Source: Hyphococcus luteus (lineage in GTDB: Bacteria > Pseudomonadota > Alphaproteobacteria > Caulobacterales > Parvularculaceae). From it: 64,000 nucleotides of DNA. The notes beneath the pieces were generated by a model. That model was given only the letters and a program-made list of their open reading frames with translations, was not told the origin of the DNA and searched no databases. Positions 44,854 through 52,742 of this stretch are shown one piece after another (position 1 is the first letter of the stretch; each line of letters begins with the position of its first letter). The stretch spans positions 186,001 through 250,000 of the forward strand of contig NZ_PJCH01000005.1 in NCBI RefSeq assembly GCF_002943565.1. Direction: 5' to 3'. Both the position numbers and the translations under genes were made by a program.

Positions 44854-45798
44854 ATGGACGGCGAAGCAGGCGTTAAAACCGCCGCAAAATTTCAGCACAA
44901 GGAACGAACGGCGGCGGGCGAGCTCCGCGCCGAAGTGCCTCTCGCCCGGCTCGAGACGCTGTGGATCAACACCGGCACGCTGTGCAATGTCGAATGCGCG
45001 CATTGCTATATCAAATCTTCGCCAACCAATGACCGGCTTGTTTATCTGAGCGCTGAGGAAGCCGCGCCGTTTCTCGACGAAGCCCGCAGAATGGGCGCGC
45101 GGGAAATCGGCTTTACCGGCGGCGAGCCGTTTTTGAACCCGGACATGATCGCGATGACCCAAGGCGCGCTGACGCGCGGCTTCAATGTGCTCATCCTCAC
45201 CAACGCCATGCGCCCGATGATGCGCCCGAAGGTGCAGGAAGGCCTCCTGTCGCTGCGCGCGCGCTTCCCGCATCTGCTGACCTTGCGCGTCAGCCTCGAT
45301 CATTACAGCGCCGAAGGCCATGACGCCGAACGGGGCGAAGGCGCGTTCGAGGCGTCCATGACGGGGCTTGGATGGCTGCAGGACAACGGCTTCTCCTTCA
45401 CCATCGCCGGACGCGGCCTGACCGGCGAACGCGAAGCCGAATTGCGCTCCGGCTTCGCGGCGCTTTTCGAAGCGCGGGGCGTTCCCCTCGATGCGCACGA
45501 TCCGGCGCAGCTTGTAATCTTTCCGGAAATGGATGCGGCCCGCGACGTTCCCGAGATCACTGCGGCCTGCTGGTCGATCCTCGGCAAGGATCAGGCCGAC
45601 ATGATGTGCGCAACCTCGCGCATGCTCGTAAAGCGCAAGGGCGCTGAAAGGCCCGCCGTCCTCTCCTGCACGCTCCTGCCTTATGACGAGCAATTCGAAA
45701 TGGGAAAAAGCCTCGCCGAAGCGGCGAAACCGGTAAAACTCAATCATCCCTTCTGCGCGCAGTTCTGCGTCCTTGGCGGCGCAAGCTGTTCGGGGTAG
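44854..45798 (+). CDS. Radical SAM protein with C-terminal cysteine cluster
   Basis: A 314-residue radical SAM protein. The [4Fe-4S] motif CNVECAHC uses Cys44, Cys48 and Cys51; FTGGEPFLNPDMI is the SAM-binding GGE block. The C-terminal third holds several more Cys (AACWSIL, MMCATS, LSCTLL, FCAQFCVLGGASC), enough for an auxiliary cluster as in SPASM/twitch proteins. The substrate is unknown; no peptide precursor gene is next to it. The DUF938 methyltransferase starts 11 bp after its stop, so the two are an operon. Confidence 0.88.
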   Translation: MDGEAGVKTAAKFQHKERTAAGELRAEVPLARLETLWINTGTLCNVECAHCYIKSSPTNDRLVYLSAEEAAPFLDEARRMGAREIGFTGGEPFLNPDMIAMTQGALTRGFNVLILTNAMRPMMRPKVQEGLLSLRARFPHLLTLRVSLDHYSAEGHDAERGEGAFEASMTGLGWLQDNGFSFTIAGRGLTGEREAELRSGFAALFEARGVPLDAHDPAQLVIFPEMDAARDVPEITAACWSILGKDQADMMCATSRMLVKRKGAERPAVLSCTLLPYDEQFEMGKSLAEAAKPVKLNHPFCAQFCVLGGASCSG

Positions 45799-45809
45799 AA
45801 GCCGCGCTC

Positions 45810-46466
45810 ATGACAAAGACGCCGAAAGAAACCGCCCTCGAAAATCGCGCCCATGACGGCGCCAAGCTGTTTTCGCCCTCGACCGAGCGCAATCGCGACG
45901 CGATCCGCGACGTGTTTTTGAAAACCATGCCGCAGAAGGGGCGCATCCTCGAAATCGGCGGCGGCACGGGCGAGCATGCGGTTCATCTCGCGCGCGCCCT
46001 GCCGGATGCGGAATGGCGGACCGGCGACCCAGACGAAAAAGCGCGAGCCTCCATCGCCGCCTGGATCGCGGACGCCGGTCTTTCGAACCTCTCAGGGCCT
46101 CACGCCATCGACGTCACGCAAGCCGATTGGGGCGTTGAGGACCGCGCGCCCTTCGCCGGAATCGTTTCCATCAACATGATCCACATTGCGCCTTTTGCGG
46201 CTGCGAAGGGATTGTTCGCAGGCGCGGGACGGCTTCTCGCCCCCGGCGGAAAACTGTTTCTTTACGGACCGTTCTCCAGAAAAGGCGCACACACGGCGCC
46301 GTCGAACGAGGCCTTTGACGCCAGCTTGAAGGCGCGCGACCCGCGCTGGGGCGTGCGCGATCTGGAACGGGACATCCTCCCTTTGGCGCAGGAAAACGGG
46401 CTCAGTCTCGACGCGGTTGTGGAAATGCCGGCGAATAATTTCTCCGTCGTCTTCACAAAAGACTGA
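45810..46466 (+). CDS. DUF938 family SAM-dependent methyltransferase-like protein
   Basis: A 218-residue DUF938 protein: SPSTERNRDAIRDVFLKTMP, the SAM loop ILEIGGGTGEHAVHLARALP (residues 45-64), FAGIVSINMIHIAPF and LYGPFSRKGAHTAPSNEAFD. The family is a class I methyltransferase fold of unknown substrate. It follows the radical SAM gene directly. A bulged stem-loop (tcttttccccacaa with ttgtggaaaaga, 46491-46530) lies just after its stop. Confidence 0.9.
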   Translation: MTKTPKETALENRAHDGAKLFSPSTERNRDAIRDVFLKTMPQKGRILEIGGGTGEHAVHLARALPDAEWRTGDPDEKARASIAAWIADAGLSNLSGPHAIDVTQADWGVEDRAPFAGIVSINMIHIAPFAAAKGLFAGAGRLLAPGGKLFLYGPFSRKGAHTAPSNEAFDASLKARDPRWGVRDLERDILPLAQENGLSLDAVVEMPANNFSVVFTKD

Positions 46467-46539
46467 CAAGCATTTGAAAAATCAGCGCTGTCTTTTCCCC
46501 ACAAGTTCAGGAGAAAGTTTGTGGAAAAGAATGAGTCGA

Positions 46540-47088
46540 CCGATGTCAATAAATCGGTATCCTGATCATGTTTCGCGGTTCTACAGACAATTCGCAGTGT
46601 TTGCCTAGCGGCGGGTTGGACGAGCTAACGGAATGATGCGCGAGGCCGGATGCAACGCTCAGATGCAGTCCGGCGAACGAAACAAAGGCGAGTTTCATGC
46701 GCATGGCCGGACCTGAGCGGTCCGCTCCCGCCGGAAAGCCGAAAGGCGGTTCGGGAAACGGGAGATCGGCATCGCCGTGGGCAGCGGGCAAGCTGCTGAT
46801 CGGCGCGCTTCGGTGACGCCCTTGCGGAGGTTAACGCTGACGTATGGGAAAAGCCGGTGCGGATCTGAAGGACGCAGGACGTCGGACATGGCGAAACGCA
46901 AATGCCGGCAGCCACGACCTGAGTTTTGCGCCCGCAAGGTCTAGCGGTTGAGAGCGATACGGCAACGGACCCGCTCAACAGTCGCAAACTGGAGACCATC
47001 TGAATTCTCACTGGATTGGGGTGTGCTCCGGATTTCCGCGAAAGCGGGAAGAAAGGGCGTCGCTTAAGCGACGCCCTTTTTCTTTACT
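46540..47088 (+). ncRNA. Candidate large structured non-coding RNA (possibly HEARO/omega-RNA-like)
   Basis: No credible gene lies in 46467-47165. The + strand folds by eye into a chain of helices: gccggatgca with tgca-g-tccggc (46645-46654/46664-46674) closed by atgcgc/gcgcat (46636-46641/46699-46704); cggacc/ggtccg (46708-46713/46719-46724); ctcccg/cgggag (46725-46730/46759-46764) around gcc-GAAA-ggc; cgccg..gcagc/gctgc..cggcg (46773-46805); gacc..ttgc/gcaa..ggtc (46916-46941); gttgag/ctcaac (46947-46952/46974-46979); ccgc-GAAA-gcgg (47036-47047). It ends in a strong terminator. The 5' end is uncertain. It lacks RNase P and tmRNA signatures; HEARO/omega-RNA is a guess from overall look. Confidence 0.55.
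47052..47084 (+). terminator. Strong rho-independent terminator of the candidate ncRNA
   Basis: aaagggcgtcgctt (47052-47065) and aagcgacgcccttt (47066-47079) are perfect 14-bp reverse complements, followed by ttttctttactcc. No coding gene on the + strand ends within 580 bp upstream, so it terminates a non-coding transcript. Confidence 0.9.
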
Positions 47089-47165
47089 CCCCCTTATGAA
47101 TTTTCAGCGAAATCTTGACTGCGCCCTATCACGGACGCCGGCGAATTTGTGTATGAGGCCGGGCG

Positions 47166-48449
47166 ATGGCCCAGACTATCCGCGTTCTCTCGGCGCTCCT
47201 GATCGCCGCCTTCCTCCTGATCTCCGGCGCCGGCCTGCAGGGGACGCTCCTGTCCGTGCGCGGCAATATCGAGGGCTTTTCCCTCGTCCTTCTCGGCTCC
47301 TTGATGTCGGCCTATTTCACGGGCTTCACCATCGGCTGCCAGTTCGCGCCGCATATGGTGAAGCGGGTGGGCCATATCCGCAGCTTCACCGCCCTCGCCT
47401 CCATCGCCTCGGCGGCGGCCCTCGCCCACGCTTTGGCGGTGAACCCGGTCTTCTGGATCCTGTTGAGGGTCATCGCCGGCTTCTGCCTCGCCGGCCTTTA
47501 TATGATCATCGAAAGCTGGATCAACGAAGGCGCGACCAATGAGCGGCGCGGGCGGGTTCTCGCCGTCTATCGAGTCGTCGACCTCAGCGCCGGCACGGTC
47601 GGCCAGGCGCTCCTGGCCACAGCCGATCCGGCCGACTTTTATCTCTTCGCCCTCGTCTCGATCCTGATTTCCGTCGCCCTGGTGCCCGTGGCGCTGACCA
47701 CGACGACGCAGCCGACGCCGATCACGTCGGCGGATATCGATCTGAAAAAACTATTCCGCATCTCCCCGCTGGCGGCGTTCGGCTGCCTCAGCGTCGGCGC
47801 GGCGAACGGCGCTTACTGGGCCGTCGGCGCCGTCTATGTGCAGAAACTGGGTTATGACATTCAGACCGTTGCGGCCTTCATGACCACAGTGGTTGTTTCC
47901 GGCGCCCTGTCGCAATGGCCGCTCGGTCACATATCCGACCTTTTCGATCGGCGCATCCTGATCGTCGCCATCGCGGCGCTCAGTTCCGCTGCAGGCGTTC
48001 TGCTCGCCCTCACCGGCGGACAGTCCGAGTTCATGCTGCTGGCCGGCGGCGCCGCTTTCGGCTTCACGGCGATGCCGATCTTCGGCCTCGCCGTCGCCCA
48101 CGCCAATGATCGGGCGGACCCCCATGAATATGTCACCCTCGCCGCAGGCCTTTTGCTGCTCTACGGCGCGGGCGCCATTGTCGGCCCCTTCGTCGCGCCG
48201 ATCATCATGCAGAACGCCGGCCCGCAGGCGCTCTTCTTTTATACCTCAAGCGTCTATGCGGCGCTGACGCTTTTCGGTCTCTACCGCATGCGGCGCAGCG
48301 ACGCGACGCCGCCGGAAGAGCGCGAGGCCTATGTCTCAGTACCGCGCACCTCGCCCGCCGTCTTTGAAATCGACCCGCGCGGCGAACACGAAGAAGACGA
48401 GAGCGCGGACGAAGCCGCTGAAGATGACGCGAAGGGCGAAACCGCCTGA
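47166..48449 (+). CDS. MFS transporter (YcaD-like)
   Basis: A 427-residue major facilitator with 12 helices: SLMSAYFTGFTIGCQFAPHMVKRVGHIR near residue 40, then IAGFCLAGLYMIIESWINEGATNERRGRVLAVYR (in two parts), the pattern of the YcaD/YfkF group. The substrate is unknown. The C-terminus is a long acidic tail (EHEEDESADEAAEDDAKGE). It starts 80 bp after the ncRNA terminator and ends flush against the convergent dcd gene. Confidence 0.9.
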   Translation: MAQTIRVLSALLIAAFLLISGAGLQGTLLSVRGNIEGFSLVLLGSLMSAYFTGFTIGCQFAPHMVKRVGHIRSFTALASIASAAALAHALAVNPVFWILLRVIAGFCLAGLYMIIESWINEGATNERRGRVLAVYRVVDLSAGTVGQALLATADPADFYLFALVSILISVALVPVALTTTTQPTPITSADIDLKKLFRISPLAAFGCLSVGAANGAYWAVGAVYVQKLGYDIQTVAAFMTTVVVSGALSQWPLGHISDLFDRRILIVAIAALSSAAGVLLALTGGQSEFMLLAGGAAFGFTAMPIFGLAVAHANDRADPHEYVTLAAGLLLLYGAGAIVGPFVAPIIMQNAGPQALFFYTSSVYAALTLFGLYRMRRSDATPPEEREAYVSVPRTSPAVFEIDPRGEHEEDESADEAAEDDAKGETA

Positions 48450-49547
48450 TCAGCGGAAATGCTTCGACAGTTTCAGGCCCTGGCCCTGGTAATTCGATTT
48501 GATTCCCTCGCCGTAAAGGGCCTCCGGCTGCGCGGCCATGCGCTCATAGACGAGCCGCGCCACAAGCTGGCCGTCTTCGAGGACGAAAGGCGCGTCGTGG
48601 CTCCTCACTTCCAGAACGCCGCGCGAGCCGTTGCGGCCCCCGCCCTCTGAATTTGGCGACCAGCCGAAGCCGGGGTCGAAAAAGCCCGCATAATGGACCC
48701 GGAACTCGCCAAGCCCGGGACTGATCGGCGTCATTTCCGCCGCATAATCGGGCGGCACGGCCAGCGCCTCCTTGGAGGCGAGAATGTAAAACTCATCCGG
48801 ATCGAGAATGACGAAGCCTGATTTTGGCGGCGCAAGGGGCTCGAAATAGTCATGCGGGTCGAGGGCGGCGACCTTGTCCACGTCGATAAGCCCGGAATGA
48901 CGGCGCGCGCGCCAGCCGATGCACTCTTCCTTGCTTGCAAGACAGACGGAAAGACCGAGGCCGCCATTAATATCCGCCGCGCCTTCAACGAGCGGGATCT
49001 CCCCGTTCAGGCGGCGCAGCGCCCCATCGTCGAGGCGGCAGTCCCCGGCTTTCAGGCGCAGCTGATTGAGACTCGACCCCGCCCGCGCTAGGATAGAGAA
49101 TGTCCGTGGACTGATCTCTGCATAAAGGGGCCCTTCATAACCCGCCGGGATCTCGTCGAAGGCCGCGCCGTAATCCGTCACCAGACGGACGAAAACGTCA
49201 ATACGCCCGGTCGAGCTTTTGGGATTGGCGGCGCCTTCAATCTCCTTGGGCAGCGACAGTTTTTCATTGAGCTCCACAAGATAAACGCAGCCCCGCTCGA
49301 AAACCGCGCCGCCGGAAATATCCATCTCCTGCATGGCGAGCCCGCCGGTCAGCCGCGCTTCGACGGTGCGCGAGCGTGAGGGAAGAAACGAGGCGCGCAC
49401 CCGCCATGCGCGAGGCGACAAAGTCAGATCGAGACTGGCCGGCTGCAGCCGGGCGCGGTCCGCGCCGACGATCACCCCGGCGTCAATCAGACCCGCAATA
49501 TCTTGCGACGCCAGAACCCCTTTGTCCGGAAGTCTTGTCTCAGCCAT
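48450..49547 (-). CDS. dcd: 2'-deoxycytidine 5'-triphosphate deaminase, long (double-domain) form
   Basis: A 365-residue protein of the dUTPase superfamily. The N-terminal half has LQPASLDLTLSPRAWRVRASFLP and PKSSTGRIDVFVRLVTDYG; the C-terminal half repeats the barrel (FVILDPDEFYILASKEALAVPPDYAAEM, FHYAGFFDPGFGW-like, GVLEVRSHDAPFVLEDGQ). It converts dCTP to dUTP to feed thymidylate synthesis. The common enzyme is about 190 residues; this duplicated form is known in alphaproteobacteria. The start at 49547 has aaggggc before it. Confidence 0.9.
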   Translation of the reverse strand: MAETRLPDKGVLASQDIAGLIDAGVIVGADRARLQPASLDLTLSPRAWRVRASFLPSRSRTVEARLTGGLAMQEMDISGGAVFERGCVYLVELNEKLSLPKEIEGAANPKSSTGRIDVFVRLVTDYGAAFDEIPAGYEGPLYAEISPRTFSILARAGSSLNQLRLKAGDCRLDDGALRRLNGEIPLVEGAADINGGLGLSVCLASKEECIGWRARRHSGLIDVDKVAALDPHDYFEPLAPPKSGFVILDPDEFYILASKEALAVPPDYAAEMTPISPGLGEFRVHYAGFFDPGFGWSPNSEGGGRNGSRGVLEVRSHDAPFVLEDGQLVARLVYERMAAQPEALYGEGIKSNYQGQGLKLSKHFR

Positions 49548-49687
49548 AAAGCCCCTTTGCCCGCCGCGAAGAGTGAAGGCAAGATTTATTAACGTGCGCC
49601 CCGGCGCTGCTTTTCCCCGCCCCGTTGAATTTCCGGCTATGGCTGGCGCTCGCCTGCGATGCAGCATAGATTACGCGAAAACAGGGG

Positions 49688-50137
49688 ATGAAAGAGATGG
49701 AGTTGCTAGGCGGCGAAATGGCCAGGGGAGAGCGCAACATCGGGACATATGAGCAGGTGACGCGCGGCATTCGCGTCAGCGTCAGCCCGACTTTTCTCGA
49801 AGATCAATCGGATCCGGACGAGCCCCGCTATGTCTGGGCCTATACGGTGCGCATCAACAATGAATCCGACACCCCCGTGCAGCTGCGCACCCGCTATTGG
49901 CGGATCACCGATTCGCGCGGCCAGACCGATGTTGTCGCGGGCGACGGCGTGGTCGGCGAACAGCCGGTGATTCGTCCCGGCGAAGGTTTTGAATACACCT
50001 CCGGCGCGCCCCTGGCGACGCCGTCGGGCCTGATGGTCGGAGCCTATGGAATGGAGACCCATGAAGGCGAAGTCTTCGACGTCGACATTCCGGCCTTCTC
50101 CCTCGACAGCCCGCATGAATTGCGCCAAATCCACTAG
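49688..50137 (+). CDS. apaG: ApaG protein (Co2+/Mg2+ efflux-associated)
   Basis: A 149-residue ApaG-domain protein with a fibronectin-III-like fold: TRGIRVSVSPTFLEDQSDPDEPRYVWAYTVRI (in parts), LRTRYWRITDSRGQTDVVAGDGVVGEQPVIRPGE and YTSGAPLATPSGLMVGAYGM. It is linked to cobalt and magnesium tolerance; the mechanism is open. ATG 49688 is given, but ATG 49697 has better spacing to aggggatg and could be the true start. Confidence 0.93.
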   Translation: MKEMELLGGEMARGERNIGTYEQVTRGIRVSVSPTFLEDQSDPDEPRYVWAYTVRINNESDTPVQLRTRYWRITDSRGQTDVVAGDGVVGEQPVIRPGEGFEYTSGAPLATPSGLMVGAYGMETHEGEVFDVDIPAFSLDSPHELRQIH

Positions 50138-50193
50138 GGATCCCGCCGGGCGCCGGCGGCCGGCTTTATCAAACGCCGCGACCTTGTGAAGCC

Positions 50194-51669
50194 ATGCTGA
50201 ATTTCCGTCCCGTCTTGCTGGTTACGGGCGCGCTTGTGACGGCGCTCGGCGTCACCATGCTGATCCCGATGATCGCCGACCTCCTCTCGCAGGACGAGGT
50301 GCACCGCGCCGACTGGTCGGCCTTTGCGGTGGGCGCGGCGGCGGCGATCCTGATCGGAAGCGGCGCGGCGGCGGCGAGCTGGGGGCGGATCGACGATCTC
50401 GGCATTCGCGAAGGCTTCATGCTGACGGCGGCGAGCTGGCTGGCGCTCACGCTGTTCGCCGCCATTCCGCTGGCGCTCGGAGGCCTGCATCTTTCCTATG
50501 TGGACGCCTTTTTCGAGGCCATGTCGGGGATCACCACCACGGGCTCGACGGTCGTCAGCGGCCTCGACGACGCGCCGCCCGGCGCCTTGTTGTGGCGCTC
50601 CATGCTGCAATGGTTCGGCGGCGTCGGGGTCATCATCATGGCTTTCGCCGTCCTGCCGGCGCTGAAAGTCGGCGGCATGCAGATCTTCAAAAACGAGGCC
50701 TGGGACACGTCGGAAAAATTCATCGCCAATGCGGCGCAATACTCGCTGGGCTTGAGCGGCATCTACGGCTTCTTCACGGTTCTTTGTTTCCTGTGCCTGT
50801 GGGGCTTCGGCATGACGCCCTTCGACGCCGTCAATCATGCGTTGACGGCGGTCTCCACCGGCGGCTTTTCGACCAAGGACTCCTCTATCGGCGCCTTCCT
50901 GACGGTTGGGCGCGGGCCCATCGACCTCGTCGTCACCGTGTTCATGATCATCGGCTCCCTGCCCTTCGGGATTTTTCTCGCGGCGATCACCCGCGGCGCC
51001 TGGAAACGTCTGTTCACGGATAGCCAGATCCGTTTCTTCGCCGGCATCGTCGCCTTCCTCACCATCGTCATCATGATCGAAGTCTATGAGGTGTACGCCC
51101 ATCTCGGGCTTTTCACCGCCTTCCGCATGGCGATCTTCAACGTCGTTTCGATCCTGACCGGCACCGGCTACGCCACGACCGATTACGACGACTGGGGCGC
51201 CTTCGCTATCGCCTTTTTCTTCTGCATCATGTTCATCGGCGGCTGCGCCGGATCGACGTCCTGCGGGATGAAAGTTTTCCGCTTTCAGGTGGCGCTCTCC
51301 GCCATCGTCGTCTACGCCAAGCGCCTGGCGCATCCGAGCGGCGTCTTCGTCGCGCGTTACAATCAACGCCCTCTGACCGACGAAATTTACGTCTCGGTTC
51401 TGAGCTTCTTTTTCGTTTATTTCGCGACCTTCGCGACGCTGGCGGTCATCCTCGCCGGGCTCGGCCTCGACACGCTGACGGCGATTTCCTCAGCCGGCAC
51501 GGCGATCGCCAATGTCGGGCCGGGGCTCGGCGACATTGTCGGGCCGGCGGGGAATTTCGCGCCCCTGCCCGACGCGGCGAAGATCGCCATGTCGATCGGC
51601 ATGATGCTCGGCCGGCTCGAATTCTTCACGGTGCTGGTGCTTTTGTCCCCCGCCTTCTGGCGCGGGTGA
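50194..51669 (+). CDS. trkH: TrkH family potassium uptake protein
   Basis: A 491-residue SKT-family channel subunit. The four selectivity-filter loops are recognisable: AMSGITTTGSTVVSGLD, VNHALTAVSTGGFSTKD, FNVVSILTGTGYATTDY and the last near SSAGTAIANVGPGLGD. It needs a TrkA NAD-binding partner, absent here. The start at 50194 (MLNFRPVLLVTGALV) is the usual TrkH opening. Confidence 0.95.
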   Translation: MLNFRPVLLVTGALVTALGVTMLIPMIADLLSQDEVHRADWSAFAVGAAAAILIGSGAAAASWGRIDDLGIREGFMLTAASWLALTLFAAIPLALGGLHLSYVDAFFEAMSGITTTGSTVVSGLDDAPPGALLWRSMLQWFGGVGVIIMAFAVLPALKVGGMQIFKNEAWDTSEKFIANAAQYSLGLSGIYGFFTVLCFLCLWGFGMTPFDAVNHALTAVSTGGFSTKDSSIGAFLTVGRGPIDLVVTVFMIIGSLPFGIFLAAITRGAWKRLFTDSQIRFFAGIVAFLTIVIMIEVYEVYAHLGLFTAFRMAIFNVVSILTGTGYATTDYDDWGAFAIAFFFCIMFIGGCAGSTSCGMKVFRFQVALSAIVVYAKRLAHPSGVFVARYNQRPLTDEIYVSVLSFFFVYFATFATLAVILAGLGLDTLTAISSAGTAIANVGPGLGDIVGPAGNFAPLPDAAKIAMSIGMMLGRLEFFTVLVLLSPAFWRG

Positions 51670-51673
51670 GCCG

Positions 51674-52558
51674 CTACAAGTTCTGCGCATTGAACGTGTC
51701 GCAGCGGGCGGCGTCGCCCGAGCGATAGCCGGTCGTGAACCAGCGCTGGCGTTGCGCGGACGTCCCATGGGTGAAGCTTTCGGGCGTCACGCGCCGCCCG
51801 GCGTTTCGCTGCAGCGTGTCGTCGCCGATCGCCGCCGCGGCGCGCAGGCCCTCCTCGATATCGCCGTCATCGAGAAAGTCGCCATAGCGGTCCGCATGAT
51901 GGGCCCATACGCCGGCGTAGCAATCGGCCTGCAGCTCCATCATCACCTGATAAGCATTGGCTTCCGCCTCGCCCTTGGCGCGTTGTTGCGCCGCGCGCAC
52001 CTCGTCGGAGACCCCGGTGATCGTCTGGATATGATGGCCAACCTCGTGGGCGATGACATAGGCCGCCGGAAAATCGCCCGGGGCGTTGAAGCGCTGATCC
52101 AACTCCTGGAAAAAGCTCGCATCGAGATAAACTTTCCGGTCCCCCGGACAGTAAAACGGGCCGGCCGCCGCAGAGGCGCGGCCGCAGGCCGAGGTGACGC
52201 CGCCTGAAAACATCACCAGCGTCGGCTCGGGATAGTCGCTTCCCGCAGCCTCGAACTGGCGGGACCAGACATCCTCGGTCTCGGCGAGAATCACGCGCAC
52301 GAATTCGGAGGTTTCGTCGTCGACGGGATCGGCATGCGTCGCTGGGCTTGCGCCCCCGGCGAATTGCAGCGGATCGACCCCGGCCATGTAGAGTCCGAGG
52401 CCGGCGAGCCCCACGACGACAACCCCGCCAAGGCCGAAACGGCTGAAGATAAAACGCAAGAGGAGCAGGATGATCCCGGCGCCGCCGGCCCCGCCGGCGC
52501 TGACGCCCCGGCGATCCTCCACATTCCGGCTCTGGCGCCGGCCCCGCCATTTCACCAT
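51674..52558 (-). CDS. ypfJ: YpfJ family neutral zinc metallopeptidase
   Basis: A 294-residue YpfJ-like protein: basic lead with RRQSRNVEDRRG, a Gly-rich membrane anchor (LGGVVVVGLAGLGLYMAG), then the metallopeptidase with zinc motif IAHEVGHHIQ near residue 168 and the family block MELQADCYAGVWAHHA. CGRASAAAGPFYCPGDRKVYLD is also characteristic. The physiological substrate is unknown. Confidence 0.95.
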   Translation of the reverse strand: MVKWRGRRQSRNVEDRRGVSAGGAGGAGIILLLLRFIFSRFGLGGVVVVGLAGLGLYMAGVDPLQFAGGASPATHADPVDDETSEFVRVILAETEDVWSRQFEAAGSDYPEPTLVMFSGGVTSACGRASAAAGPFYCPGDRKVYLDASFFQELDQRFNAPGDFPAAYVIAHEVGHHIQTITGVSDEVRAAQQRAKGEAEANAYQVMMELQADCYAGVWAHHADRYGDFLDDGDIEEGLRAAAAIGDDTLQRNAGRRVTPESFTHGTSAQRQRWFTTGYRSGDAARCDTFNAQNL

Positions 52559-52742
52559 CCCGAAGGCCCCTTTCGTCTTTCGCGTATTTACCTTTTCGCC
52601 CGGCCACTATGGCGCAAAGCCGCCGCCTGTCGAGACCCGGAAAGCCCCGCAAAACGGGGCTTTCGCAAGCGCGCCTTGACAGGGCCGGGGCCGCATAGGA
52701 CTTTCGGCGCTCGATTGCGCGGGGACAGTTGGGGGTTGTTTC

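Noticed and set aside
46625-47011. 128-residue - strand open frame within the candidate RNA
   Set aside because: No ribosome site, no recognisable motif, and it lies across stable + strand helices that end in a + strand terminator.
46540-47088. RNase P RNA, tmRNA or group II intron as identity of the structured RNA
   Set aside because: I find neither the conserved gaggaaagtcc/acagaa blocks of rnpB, nor a tag-coding part of ssrA, nor a domain V hairpin.
50134-51366. 410-residue - strand open frame
   Set aside because: Antisense shadow of trkH; Asp/Glu/Arg-rich and without a family pattern.
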